The notes: generated by a model from the sequence alone, not told the origin. A stretch of 64,000 bases of DNA from Acanthochromis polyacanthus (GCF_021347895.1 NC_067122.1:13071983-13135982), one strand, 5' to 3'. Positions 35,566 to 50,240 are shown, counted from the stretch's first letter. Numbers and translations are program-made.

Positions 35566-35617
35566 CCACTGTTCATAGAGTCAGAGCAAAGCCACTGTAA
35601 CAGATGAGAGGGCAGAT
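35566..35617 (-). other. btk: BTK 5' UTR exon (predicted)
   Basis: A 52-base block on the minus strand is flanked by a good acceptor (ctttttccag before 35617) and donor (gtaggt after 35566). The next acceptor (tttag before 35350) leads through a short leader to the start codon at 35332. Coding potential is absent, as expected for a leader exon. Confidence 0.55.
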
Positions 35618-35632
35618 CTGGAAAAAGATGAA

Positions 35633-38474
35633 CAGAGATGCAGTGTGAGCACATATCGGTGTGTGATTAGCTGTAGTTTGCATAAGCCCTGCTTTTCATG
35701 CCAGCAACATTCCCTGTTTCCAACATTTCCCCTTGTGGTACAGCGTTTTCCCCAACTATTATTAATATCCTGCTTATCATCCTGGTAACCTAAATGTACA
35801 GCTTGCCTTTGTACAGTTAAGGTGAAAGGTGTCCATCAAATCCTAAAATGTATTCTTTGTCAGATTATGTAATAGGAGGAGATTATTTGATATTTAATAA
35901 TAAAACAGACGCACACTGTTCCTTTTATGACCTTGGTTTTGAATGCTTTTTCAGCATTTGGTTATGAATACAGTAAACTGAAGTTTATGTAACACATTAT
36001 AATGTTGATTCTTCTGTATTCGGTGTTTACAGACATGACATCTAAATGAAATTTGTTTATTGGCAGTCATATCTTATACTATACCAGTCTCACTGTCACA
36101 CGCCTGCTGTTCACTCACACATATTTACATTTCACCTACATTATAAGATAAGTAGGCAAATGAAAAAGGCTGTCGTTTTAGTTTGAAGCAGTAGAAACTG
36201 TAATTTTTTCAGCACCTCCTAACCACAAGCGCTAAAATAAAACTCACACCTCCAACACAAGACAATCCAATAATAATGTGACAGCTAGATGAGAGTGAAG
36301 TGAGTCAAAGAAACACTAATGGCTGTTAATGGACGGCAGTAATGGAACATCTCAAACATGAATATGTTGATATTTTTGGAAAACAAAGATAGCGATAAGA
36401 AACATAATTCACTTTCCTTCATTATTTCCTGACAGTACAGAAAGAAAAACACAGCTACTGTCTGAAAAATAGCTGAAAGGCATTCATTTTTAATGATTGA
36501 ATATCAATAGTTCCACCAGCATGTAGATATAGAGGCTCCTGTGAAACAGCAAGTAAAGCTGCAGCTGTTGCACAACTAGAAGTCAAATCACATGAAACGA
36601 TCATGTTTAGCAAAAACCACTGTTTACGGATGTATTCTCATCAAGAAAAACCACCAAAGGCAGAAAGTCACAGCATCACGGTGTCCAGTAAAATATGGAC
36701 TATCAAATTCTCAAACTCACCCTGGTCACACAGCTGAATGCTCACTGTCTGTTAGTCTCTGTCAAATGTGTTTGCACTTCAGCTCATCCTATTTTCAGCC
36801 TGTGAGCACTTCCTTCTATCATCTCAACTGTAACACTACCAGAAGCTTCTGTCATTCGCAGCTCACCAAACCTGTGACATTTCTTCACACTACACTGACA
36901 ATACCTGCTAGTTTTGTTTGTGCCGTCACAAACAGGCAGCGGTGTTCCCTATTCTGCGAAACATTGTTTACTCATTCCTCATTTGTCACCACCTCTGTTC
37001 TCTCACATCACTAACTTCAGTGAAGGTCAACAAACTGATAATGGATGAAACGCTGACGTACAATACCATCCAGTGTCTTTGCCCCGGATTATTGGAGTCT
37101 CTCAACCGAAGCTGTGCGGTTATAATTCAATGTAACATGGCCACCAAAAGAAGATTTTTTTTTGTCTTTTCTGAAGGGAGTTGACTCATGGTGGCTGACA
37201 CAGACAAACTCATAGGGAAGTTGCATCAGTGTTGCACTGCAATATGAAGGGAGAAGAAACCCAGTACCCTATAGCACTTCTACCTGACACTATCTCTTTA
37301 TCAACTGTGGTTATCTATCATTTGCATATTTAAAATGTATGATACATGTCAGTAAGCCTCTACATGCCACCTCACCACTGACAACGATACAATATATTCA
37401 CTGTTTCACTTTGTAAGAAGAAGTATTTTCTCACTTTCTCATGCTGAAGTTGCCAGGTGCTTGTGCAGTGAAATTCTATATACCATTTCTTCAGTTCGCT
37501 GTCTAAATGTTTAAATGTATGAAAAGTGCCAAAAAAAAGTAACAGAAACATTCAGAAACAGCACAGAGCATTCCAGATGTAGTTGTTTCAGTCTCATAGA
37601 ACCATCTAACTTCTACAGAATATATATTTGTACATATTTAAGCCCATGTGTGACTGCTGTGTGTGTCTGTAAGAGTGAGCAGCAAATAATCTATATATTC
37701 TATGTACATATGCGCTGTGGTAGCTACGTGTCAAAGCAATGTGTGTGAAAGGCTTGCACAGAAATAATTGTAAATACTGATAAATTTATGTTGTGACATT
37801 GCATGCATTTATTCTTTTAACTGCATAGCCTTCACTGTTTAGGACACAGCAAACAGAAACCATATCACCAAAGACATGGCTCAATGGGAACCTATCAAGA
37901 TGCTCTCTTTCCTGGCGTTTCCTGACAGATAAGCAGTTTGTGCAACAAAATGTGTGAGTGTGTAAAAGAAACAATGAAAAAAAGACAGTCAAGTTATAAG
38001 AGCTATTCTAATCGCAACAAATACTCTTCCACAAGTTAAGTTACCAAATAAATTCTGAAGGTTTATGCATGACGCTGGTCGTGCATGAATATGAGTAGGT
38101 AACCTCATGAGACTACTATCTGCTTATCAAGTCACCATATATCTAACCACTGCAAAAATGTAGTTCCATGAAAAAAATGCAAGAAATTCTCAGTACCTCC
38201 AAGTACAGCAGAAACACAGTTGTGCATCACTGTCAAAATCTGATCAAACATTGTTGGCTATTAGCTGATACAGTCACTAAAAGTAGTTTTCTTATGCAAA
38301 CCAAATGTATGTGGGTTTCAGCTGAGCCCTTGCACATGATACTTACTTCTACTTCTGTCCATAATCTTCAAAAATGCCCTCACAGACTACTTCTGTCATT
38401 TCTACTTCTGTAAACAAATGACTAAAAATACTCGTTGACCGTACAGCCTACATTCAGAGAGTGTTGTCACTTAC
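35633..38474 (-). other. btk: BTK first intron
   Basis: AT-rich intron between the predicted leader exons. Short open frames here lack conservation-like composition or splice context. No repeat family was recognised. Confidence 0.5.
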
Positions 38475-38600
38475 CCGGACAGCCAGAAAAAGACCAGCAT
38501 CGGACAGACAGATGCTGAGGCTTGAAGCTTGGGCATGAACCTTTGCCTCAGTAACTCGCTTTCCATAAAATGTGTCTATAGTCTGTGATGCAAGAAGCTT
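38475..38600 (-). other. btk: BTK first leader exon (predicted)
   Basis: A strong donor (ccgg|gtaagtg) follows 38475 on the minus strand, just downstream of a promoter-like segment. The 5' boundary is not fixed by the sequence; the end given is approximate. Confidence 0.4.
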
Positions 38601-38630
38601 AAACACACCCACAGAGAGGAATCGACTCTG

Positions 38631-38650
38631 CTTACTTCCCCTTTTTCTTC
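38631..38650 (-). promoter_or_regulatory. btk: PU.1/ETS-like site in BTK promoter
   Basis: Read on the minus strand this segment contains AAAAAGGGGAAGTA. It resembles the PU.1 (SPI1) consensus AAAAAGAGGAAGTG, with two differences. Mammalian BTK promoters are known to depend on PU.1. A CACCC element (38607-38611 region) is nearby. Confidence 0.5.
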
Positions 38651-38929
38651 CTGCTCATTTTCATATCAGCTCCCTGGACAGTTTTGCTGATAGGTGGAAG
38701 TGGGCTTAAACATTAAACCATTTTGGTACTGGCACGTAGGTGTGCTGTGAAGCTTAATTTTAGGGGGTTTCTTCTTATTTTGGGCCACCATAATTGAATT
38801 TGCAGGGGGAAGAGACACGCAGACTTCACCCTCTAACTTCTGCACATACTAAAAGTCTGCTCATTGTGTTTTACAAAGCCTAGATTCAAAACTCTGCACT
38901 TTCTAACTGTATTTTCTTTAAAGATGATC

Positions 38930-39068
38930 TCCCTGGTGTGTGTTTAGTGTTTGTCCTCCTGCCGTGTCCCGCCACTAGGGGGCAGACTGGTCGCTCACTG
39001 CTCAGTTCCATTTAAAGAACTGCTTCCGGCCTCAGCCTTCCTCTTTTCCTCTGCATCGGGTCGCAGCC
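38930..39068 (+). promoter_or_regulatory. rpl36a: RPL36A promoter with 5' TOP tract
   Basis: An ETS-type site (gcttccggcc, 39022-39031), a TATA-like tttaaag (39011-39017) and a pyrimidine tract ccttcctcttttcctct (39036-39052) precede the start codon. The tract is a typical TOP start region of ribosomal protein genes, which places mRNA translation under mTOR/LARP1 control. The interval to the BTK promoter is only about 400 bases. Confidence 0.7.
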
Positions 39069-41254
<2,186 letters not shown>

Positions 41255-41290
41255 GCTGTGGTCCAGACTTCCTGAGCTGTCATTATTTTC

Positions 41291-41296
41291 AATAAA
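41291..41296 (+). promoter_or_regulatory. rpl36a: RPL36A poly(A) signal AATAAA
   Basis: A canonical AATAAA 37 bases beyond the stop codon, giving the very short 3' UTR typical of ribosomal protein mRNAs. Confidence 0.85.
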
Positions 41297-41520
41297 TGTC
41301 TCAGAACATATTCTGGAGTTAAGTCCTTTCTTTTAACCTTTTTCATTATTCTTGTTAGAGGTGGGAAATTCAGCCCTCATCTCTTATGTTAATTTAACCT
41401 TTAAACAGCCTCGTCGAGACAGTCACAATTACTCTCCAGTGATTTTACTCAACATGTTAAAAAGTAGCAGATGTACTGTCCACAGCACAGCATCGATTCA
41501 AGCAAACCCAAGACTATAAA

Positions 41521-44500
41521 TCACACTCCCTTTTTGAATTTACAATTATATGAAGGCAAAACTAATTTAAAAAATAAAGGATTAACATCTGTCCCATTTG
41601 AATCAAACAAAGGCATAGCCAACAGACTATAAAATGTTTTGGGCATGTTCTCCCAGTGCAGCCTGTGAATCCCCGTAAAGTCACCGGTGATAGGAGTGAC
41701 AGTCAGCAGAGCGGTGCCTGAAGGGTTGACAGGTATCACCACTCTGCTTTGTTGAGTCTGAACACCCATCTCCTTGTACTGAGGCAGGATCTGCGTCACG
41801 TTACATTTGGGGTCACAGATCTTCCAGCCAGGAACGGCTCTGATGACAAACCCTCGAGGACCACCGATCTCCTGCATGTTCAGCAAAGCGACAGCCAGAC
41901 GGTTCTCTGACAGGGGCCTCTCCCACACTTCAAAACTGTCCACCTGTGGAACAAGTTGCACTTTAGCAATAACTTAAATTGTCACTTTCACTTGCAAAGC
42001 ATTTAGCATTTCTAAACAGACACCGTAAACACGGACAGCTGCCCCTACAGCAGGAGATCTTGCTCTAGAGTTGCCTCACCCACCTTGGCACTGCAGTATC
42101 CCTGCTTGCCCAATGGGTCCTGGTTGATGTCTATGATGCGTCTGTTCTGCAGCAGCTCTTTGGAGCGAGGACAAATGTTCCTTAGATCATTAGACATGAG
42201 CAGAGGCGCTGCCATGATGGCCCATAATGCCATCTGAGACTCCTGCTGGTCGTGACTCAGGCCAAAGTTCCCAATTACGAGCTGGAGAAACGAACCAATG
42301 TCATAAATATGTAAATTCAGAAAGCAACTCAGGATTATTGACAGTCGGCTGTGTGCAGCAACAATCCACTGTTAAGAAATGTTATTTTAAAACAAAATTT
42401 GTTTAAACCCTTTTATGGGAATAATTAAACCTATTATAACTTTTGGTTGCAAAACTCAAACACCAACTACTCCGATGAATGGATTGACATTTTGGGAAAT
42501 ACCGGTAGGCATATTAATATTAGATGAGAAAATGGATCCTAATGATGTTTGTGTGGTTTGGAAGGAAGGGGGAAAAGTTGGTCTTATTGTATCTCCTTTG
42601 TTAAATTTGCACAAAGAATTAAGTGTAAATACGATACATTGTGGTCTTGGCAAAGTTTTGAGGCTTTGGCAGGTGGATTTTTCTTGCTACCAGGCTGTTT
42701 CCTCCTGTTCTCCAATTTTTGTTTTGTGCCAAGTCAGCCAGCTGGCTGTAGTTCCATATTTAGTGTACAGATATGTGTGTGGTATAAATCTTCTCATATC
42801 ATCTGAGTAAAAAAGTGCATTTTTTTCCAAAATATCAAGCTATTTCTTTGTGCGCAAGTAGACATCAAGTTCAGATTCAGAAACAAATCGTTGCCTTTAA
42901 AATAGCAATCGGCCAGTGATTTCAAACAGCTTGGTGCTGGAAAGCCTCTGGTTCTATGCTTAGTCTGAGGTCAAAGAGAGCAGCCTGTAAGAGCTGGAAA
43001 AGAGCAGAATACCATATCGGGGTCATTCCAGCCTCCAGGTCCAGCCGAGGGCACGATGATGTCCTGATGAGAAGCAGTCCATTCCAAGATGGATTTGACA
43101 GAGCTCCACGAGTCGTACACGTCATGGAAGTTGCGCCAGTGGTTACACGTCTCACGAATGGCTGTGTAGTTAGGCTGGAGGCACAGAGATGCTCTTTTTA
43201 TGTTGCACAATACATGATGTATGGTCATGCAGTTAATGAACAGCAAGGATTCTTTATTTTTGCAATATCTTGCAGAGATTGATTGTTTAATAAAAATAAT
43301 AAGATGTTCTTTCTCACCTTCGTGAAATGCCACTCATACAGCGGCCACTCACAGGAATACAGGATGCTTCTTCCAGTTTTGTTCAGTGCTTGTGACATGT
43401 TTATGTAGCCTTAACCAGAACAAATAAGTTGTTAACTCTTAGATCACCATGTCTAATGAGACTAATATGGTTCAGGAGAGAAGAAGCAGAAAATGGTCCC
43501 ACAACATTGATATTATGTAACTTTAAAAAGCTGTCCCATCCATCCAGGGTTGCATTTTAAATGAGATATGATTCTCCAATTAACCTACCTAGTTAAATAA
43601 AAGTTAAAATAATAAACAAATCCATTATCTATACACCGCTTAACCCTCGCATGGCACATGGAGAACATGCAAATTCCACACAGAGAAGATCCCAGGCAGG
43701 GACTTGAACCGGGGATCTAACCTCAAAAAGATTTGATTTACAACACCTCTGTGGGCCTTATTATGTGAGATGAACTAGCGGTAATAAGGAATAACATCTA
43801 CAGCTTATGTGGGGATAGGCATCGGCACTGCAATGTTTGATTTGTTTTCCATTCTGAATTAAAAGCTCACCTTCTCCCAGCAAAGTCCAATCCATAAAGC
43901 AGCCGTCAAATTTGAGCAGATCCACGCCCCAGTCAGCCAAAAGTCTGAGCGTCTGTCTCATAGTAACCCAGACTGCCAGGTATCCAGACACATGTACTCT
44001 TCCCCACATCTGCGTAGAATGCCCATTTCAGACCCTTAGAGTGGACCTAAAGGCAGAAAATACTCTTAAAATGCATTCATTTGGGTTGAATGAGCGAGTG
44101 AGTATTTGTACAGTAGATGGCGATATTGCACAGCTGAAAACTAGATGTTTCTGGTACAGGACACAGTGGGCCTAAATATACCCCTTTCCTGGTGAACATC
44201 ACTTTTTTAGCTGTCTGTGCTGCTCCTGTATGTGAAGCCTGGTTTAGGAATCAACCTGTCATGATGGCTTCCAGCTCCTCTCCACTGTCAAGCAAAAGAG
44301 GCAGCACACTCCTACCTGAGACAACAGAATATGTATTCCCCTCGACTGCAGGTGCTGCATTTCCACTCGTAGGAAATCTGAGTCCTGGGTTCCACATCTG
44401 GTCCTTTCCCCTTCATTATGTAAATAATTGCAGGCGGTTTGGATGGATGTATAATGAATACGTAATCTGACTGTGTAATCACTTTTACTCCTCGATTTTT

Positions 44501-47103
44501 TTTAACTAGAGCTTCAGTGAAACTTTTTAAAATTTGCAAACTTTAGACATGACGCATGAAGGAATTTATAACACTGCATCCTGTAGAATCACATCAGTAT
44601 TTAATATGTGTTCAGTATGAACATCAGGTTATTGTTATATAAACTGTGTAATTCGATTCCCTAATGCAGCTCAAAGACCTGGAATATATAAAAATCAGTG
44701 CCATATCATATCACACCCTCCTCAAGCAAACTGAATTAAAAAATTTCTCACTTCCTTAAAGTCTTCTGAACTTCTTCCTCTTTGATGTCCATGGAGGAAT
44801 TATGGCATTGATACAATATTCACATTCAGAGTTTTCATTCCTCTTTTATACCTACTACTCACATAGTCGGCCAGTTTCTTGATGCCGCTGGGGAATCTTT
44901 TGGGGTCTGCCTGCAGGCGGCCCTGGGCATCGCGGCTGTGGGAGGGCCAGCAGTCATCGATGCAGAACATACTCGTAACCGGCCTTTTTCCAGCCCTCCT
45001 TCACCATCACATCTGCCATCTGGCACGTACAGACGCTCACTGCCAGGGCAACAGGAGGAGACAGGCGGGGCTGATAGTATCAGTTAGATGGCCAGTGTTC
45101 AAATGTCATGTGCAATGCAATATGGCACACACAACTATATACATGTTAAGGGAATTACTACAACAGGGAACGCCAGGTTTGCTGCTGCTCACTGCTGAGT
45201 TACACAAACAACGATGATGCATCCAACAGACTGACATTTGGTGCTCTGTTGGGGAGAAAAAAAATCTGCTGTGCACAGGGAGGTGTCCAAATTAATCAGA
45301 AAATCCAATTTTTGCAGATAGCATTTGCATTTACCAAATAAAAGGCAAAGGAAAAAAACTGATAGGCTAATGTGCAATTATGGACTTAACATTTTGTGAT
45401 TATGAGAGAAATCTGAACTAAAGTGTAAACTTCTAGTAGATTACTGCCAGAAAAATTCTGATCGTTTTCATTTTTTAAAGTTCCCCATCCAATGAAATTT
45501 AGATACTTTATCTGTCAACATGTACGCATGGTGTTTTTATTCAGAGTTCTGGGGTTTCATCAATCCTCTGAACTGGATTCTGGTAAGAGCAAACTATGGC
45601 TCAATTTCTTCCAATTTTACAGCTTGCCATTATGTAGCACTGAGTAGTTGTACAGCGTTTGAGCCACTTGAGTTATAGGTGAGCTGGTGTGGCTCGAGCT
45701 ACAGGCATGTAGCGGAGGGTGGATGGAGAAGTGGTAGGGATTTCATACATCTGCACATTTAGAAGCTACAGTGTAGCAAATATACAAGCCAGTCAAGACA
45801 GAAGAGGATATTTTAACAGAAAAAGTACGTAACTAATTCACAGAGATGAGTTTTAGGGGTCAAATCAATAATCAGAGATCAATTTTAAACAAAAATGTCA
45901 AACATCTGTTGGTTATATTTCACTTTCCTTGGCCTACACCATAGCAAAATGGCTGCTAGTTGAAAAGAAAAAGTAAAACACCTTGTTTTTTAATGCTTCC
46001 CCAGTACAAATCATGAACTGATTAAGGGAGAAAGCTGTAGTATGTCTGACAATAAAAGCAGTTGTTTGTATCTGGTGTCTGGTGAATTTTGTGTTTTCCT
46101 TTACATAAATAAAACATTCCTTTGCCATAAATTGATAGCAGAAATAGCACACATTAAAGTGGAAAGGTTCACCAGAATGCATAAAATTATATTTTGATGA
46201 TCATTTCTTGGTAGAGGACATGAAGTGTTCAAACGAAATTACATGCATGGTTGTAGCTCTATGTAATTTGGTCTGTTTATCAGTGTTAATCTCGGTTTTA
46301 ATTTTTTCCACCAGCCCAGTCCACTCTTGTAAATGACCCTATTTCCTGTTTATGCTGCCGGAATCAAACAAGAAATGGCTTTGTGTTGTGTGTTTGTGAA
46401 GTCCTTTGTAAATTTAATCTTTGTGGCATGACTTGGTGACACCAATATGTCAGACATCAGTGTCTCATCGCGCCTGAATCTGGAGAATAAATATAAGCAA
46501 ATTAAATCAGCTGTCAGCAACTGTTTTGTTTCTGATCTCAGTCTTATTACAGTTTCTCTTAATGAGTTCTGTGTTCTTAAATAAAGATCGCTCAATTTCA
46601 AGACAGGTTTAAGATACAGTTCGTGATTGTTATTATATTTACCAAGCATTTTCTTCTTTGTCTTTAATTTGCCAATATATTTGGCTAATTATAGTGTATG
46701 ATTAAAAAAAAACTATATACAGTGGGGGTTTCTGGTGATTATTTCACAGGAAAATTAAACTTTTAAGTTTGATTATGTGTGTATGTATGTATTTCTATAG
46801 GAGTACTGAGGTGGTGTGGGTCTTTTAAGCAGCATCAGTAGGATTGTTTTCAGTGGTTTTGTTGTTGTTGTTGTTGTTGTTATTTTTTAGCTCTCACACA
46901 CGTCAGATGCGTTGGATCACCGCAGGCTGACAGATTTTCTTACCTGATGCAGTTCTCCGGGTCTCTCTGACAGTCGATGTTACACATGAACCTCTCCCAG
47001 TGCAGCCAGCCCATAGTGGGTTTCAGCGCCAGACCATTGTCCAGAGCTTCAGCAGCAGGACTCAGCACACTGACGAGGCGAGGAGACACACGACTCTAAA
47101 CAT
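41521..47103 (-). CDS. gla: GLA, lysosomal alpha-galactosidase A (exons 1-3 frame-broken)
   Basis: A GH27 lysosomal hydrolase removing terminal alpha-galactose from globotriaosylceramide; loss in human causes Fabry disease. Seven exons as in human: 47103-46944, 45039-44863, 44046-43871, 43409-43318, 43174-43013, 42281-42084 and 41943-41521 (TGA at 41523-41521). Recognisable blocks are [17 protein letters not shown] (exon 1), [16 protein letters not shown] (2), [13 protein letters not shown] with the catalytic Asp (3), [11 protein letters not shown] (4), [13 protein letters not shown] and [11 protein letters not shown] (5), [18 protein letters not shown] and [11 protein letters not shown] (6), and FEVWERPLS (7). 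Exons 4-7 are clean. Exon 1 changes frame between the signal peptide ([13 protein letters not shown]) and mature part, exon 2 has two extra bases, and exon 3 has a net extra base plus two compensated indel pairs. NAGA is the alternative, but FEVWERPLS and NMQEIGGPR favour GLA. Confidence 0.94.
43621..43755 (-). repeat. Teleost SINE-like repeat fragment in a GLA intron
   Basis: On the minus strand it contains GGTTCAAGTCCCTGCCTGGG, a tRNA B-box-like motif and its continuation. A segment like 'tgtgtggaatttgcatgttc' follows, which I recognise from widespread tRNA-derived fish repeats. It is truncated, with no clear target-site duplication. Confidence 0.6.
45622..46080 (+). repeat. Dispersed repeat, copy A (GLA intron 1)
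   Basis: Similar in order and orientation to 53561-54060. Shared landmarks are 'cttgcc', 'agtagttgt', 'ggtgagc', 'ctcgag', 'gaagtggtaggga/gaggtgggga', 'tgttggtt', 'tttttaatgctt' and 'tctgac'. The family name is not known to me. Confidence 0.65.
46858..46880 (+). repeat. (GTT)n short tandem repeat
   Basis: Seven GTT units in GLA intron 1, followed by an A/T-rich run. Nothing further can be said. Confidence 0.85.
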
Positions 47104-47260
47104 TTTCACCCTGTTCGTGCAGACAATCACAACAAGCCACCGTCTTTTCTTGCGCTTCTTTTTCCTCTTTCCAACCGCTGTCGGGCCCGCCTCCCTCGGA
47201 TGATTGACGCGGGTCTGGACCAATAGAATCGAAATGCGTCTGTAACCGTCCAATCACGTT
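47104..47260 (-). promoter_or_regulatory. gla: GLA promoter region
   Basis: Two CCAAT boxes in plus orientation (47220-47224 and 47250-47254) lie 120-150 bases upstream of the predicted start on moderately CpG-rich DNA. The human gene shares a divergent promoter with HNRNPH2; no HNRNPH exon is visible on the other side here. Confidence 0.5.
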
Positions 47261-48869
47261 CCACGCAGATTTTTCCTCACGACAAACGAGGAAGCACAGG
47301 TGAAATGTGTGAGAAGTCAGGTGAGACATATCGGAAGTCAGATGACATGGCGTAATAAGGTGATGGTTATAGCTTGAAAACAACCTCAGGTATTTTCATA
47401 CATCATGTAAATTTGGAAAATTGCTACAACTATAACCAATAACGTGACTGAAAATGAGCATAACAGACGATGAGACTCATTTTATTATGACAGCTGTGGC
47501 TTTATTAACCTGCTATATGGGGGCTCGTGAGGAAAAATGAGCTGTCTGACCCTTATTTATGATTCTCTTCTCCCTTTATTATTCCTCCCACTGTGTGTGT
47601 AACGTGATATGCAGTTTTCCTACTGTATACTAGACAATAATATAGCTAGATCATGCACAAGGCAAACATTACATTTTTGAAGCTTTTCACCATTATTGTG
47701 TGGTGATTTTTTAATCTTACCACCACTCTCACAGAGTTACTCCAACACCAAATTATCCTAACAGATTTGAGAAAAAGACAAACAGAGCAAAGTCGATGAT
47801 CTTCAGTCCACTTGTAGTTTTATTGTACACCACACAAAGAGCAGCTGACGACTTGATTCTTTACCCTGCTCGACATTGATCATAGTCATAACCTTTAACC
47901 TCTCATCTAAGACTCGGATGATAACTGATGAGGAGATCCAGATATATATGTTATCACCCCCGAATAACAACATGCCTCGAGGAAACTGCTAGTTCAGGGG
48001 TGACTAAAGGTGATAATAGTAGTGAAACTTTCTGGGGAGGGATGTCAAGACGTGTCAGGTTTTTTCACAATTAGATGAGCTTTGTCACGCCAAAGGCCTT
48101 GCTTTAAATCGATGGCCTAATAGTGTTTAAATGAGCAGCTAAATAAAGTCGAGTCCTTGCTAGTGTAAAGCAATGTCCATGAGACACAGATCAGAGCAGT
48201 GGTTTGGGACTAAAAGCGCTAACAATGTTTACTAATTCATCGTGCTCAAATATGACACGTCGTTAGGTTATAAATACCTGATAAGTTGCATTGTAGACCC
48301 CCTTTTTCTTTTTAAAGATGGATGCTCCCATTTAACATCCATTTGTCTCTCAGTCCACTTGTCTTTTCTATCCTGAATGTGAACATTGTTGTCCTCAAAG
48401 CAATGTCTCTTATCCTTCAGATGCAGGTGGACTGCTGAATCCTGACTACTGGCTTTGCTGTGTTGCGTCATGTGCTCCTGGTGCACACACTTATACACAA
48501 GGTGAGTAATGCCGTATGCAGTCCAATGCAGCGAGGAGTGCAAAAACCTGTATATAAGGAGCACAAAACAATCAAATGCTTGGCACCCGAATCACTTAGG
48601 TATTAGGATACACCAGTATTTCACACAAATTAAGTAAGACATACCAATATCAGCCAAAATAAGTGGACTTGTAAAACTAGAGTATGCAGTTTATTCAAGT
48701 AGCATTTTAGTTATATTTGTGGACATTTGACAGCAATTAATAAATCAAATTCAGATATATCAGTTGCAGTCACAAGCCTGTAAAAAGCATGTCCAGTCAT
48801 TTCATTTGGTTTCCATGAGATGATTGGATGGCCCACCTGTTTGTCCAGCTATGTACAAACGTACTTTAA
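47261..48869. other. Intergenic DNA right of GLA
   Basis: No convincing coding exon. A minus-strand AATAAA near 47820 could end a minus-strand transcript coming from the right, but no such gene is visible. Confidence 0.5.
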
Positions 48870-48889
48870 AAACTTCTCGGCCTCACCTA

Positions 48890-49245
48890 AAAAATATCAC
48901 AGGAGAAAGATTGTTCTTGCCTTATTCTTCAACATAGTCTCCTTCAGCTTCAGTGTGTTTGATCCACTGATATTCAAGCTTTGCTGTCCATTGCAGAAGA
49001 AGGTCACATCTTGAGCCACCAGATACTCCTCAACAGCATGGATGACTTCCTCATCACTATGAAAATGGTGATCAAGCAAGTGGAATTTACACAGTGCTGT
49101 TCAGGTGAGTAAGTCTCATGAGGCAACCATTCAAAGCCACATTTTTCTGTTTCTGCCACCTGTGCTGAGTGAACATGTGCATGTCAGAGAGCAAAAGCAC
49201 TCCAGCCTGAAACCTTTCGCCCCATTTTTCTTTGATTGCTTCAAA
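48890..49245 (-). pseudogene. Decayed mariner/Tc1-superfamily transposase fragment
   Basis: Minus-strand pieces in different frames line up in order with the C-terminal half of mariner-type (SETMAR-like) transposases. EAIKEKWGERFQAGVLLL corresponds to the segment before the catalytic HDNA box, here degraded to SDMH. LDHHFHSDEEVIHAVEEYL and VAQDVTFFCNG correspond to the conserved C-terminal block, followed by a degraded 'RW-KCI-LKGDYVEK' stretch. The PYSPDLAPSD box survives only as YSPE. Frameshifts and lost catalytic residues show it is dead. No terminal repeats were identified. Confidence 0.75.
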
Positions 49246-49920
49246 GACTTGGTTTTTGTGGACAATGATATAAGACTTTGTAGTATACAGTAATGCCCCA
49301 AAATGGGAGTCAGGCCCCTTGTTTCCAAGTGAAGTACCCTCATACCTTCCTGCCTGTGTGCTTGTGTATCACTAGAGTCCTCCACAAGGCGATGCAGAGA
49401 CATTGTTAGAGCAAGCGAGCACATAGCAAAAGACTGGCAGACAATCCACATTTTACATTCTCACCTATACCTACAACATCTTCATTGCTAAGCCTATCAG
49501 ATTATGGCTTCCTTTATGTGTGTGTCTGCTTCAATGCTCTTTGATCTTCCTCTAGTTTCCATAACATATATTTACATGATGTATCTGTGTATCTCTTCAC
49601 TGCATTTCTGTATTGTAGACCAGTTGTGAGCAAGCTTGGTTTGATGGTATCTGTCATATGTTAGTGCATGTTGACTTTGAATGGGATGCTTCTAATGTGG
49701 TCACATGGCCTATCTGTGTGTTTTTGGACATGAGGTAGTTTTGATGCCCAATGATGTTTTCTGTCGCAGTCCTCCACTGTACTCATACACCATGTATTTT
49801 AGAGAAGTATCTTGGGATGGAGCCTGACGGGATAGGGTAGTTTTGTTTTTGTTTTGTTTTGCTGTATGCTTTCAAAATCTAGCTTATGCTGACTGTTTCT
49901 GTGATGCCACATACTTTAGC
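49246..49920. other. Intergenic DNA
   Basis: No gene seen. The left part may be further eroded transposon sequence. Confidence 0.4.
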
Positions 49921-50240
49921 TTTAAAGGAGCATTTTCAGGTTGTCACTGCTCCCAGCCAAGAAACCATAAAACCAAAGCTTCTTGGTTTAGCACTTTAGT
50001 CTTGTGTGAATTAAACTAACAAGTGATTTATTGAGCTTTAGAGGTGCCCGTTTTTGATTTATTACTTTAGGACTGAACCAGGGGAGCTATTTCTCTCTGT
50101 TAAGCAGTCTTTCTGCTAAGCTAAGCTAACCAGCTGCTGACTTTACCTCTATATTTTAAGTCAGACATGAGAGTTGTGGCAATCCTCTCATCTAACACTC
50201 AGTACTTTTCCCAAAAATGTTGAACAAGCCCTTTAACTCC
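49921..50240 (+). repeat. Percomorph dispersed repeat ('gctaagctaagctaacc' family)
   Basis: Contains in order 'gagctttagaggtgc', the signature 'tgctaagctaagctaacc', 'cagacatgagagt', 'ctcatctaacactc' and 'aaaaatgttgaac'. I recognise these as an abundant non-coding repeat of percomorph genomes. It supports the host assignment. Confidence 0.75.

Noticed and set aside
41521..47103. GLA as a true pseudogene
   Set aside because: Exons 4-7 are intact with conserved residues, splice sites are intact, and lesions are almost all single-base indels including compensating pairs; error is the simpler reading, though not proven.
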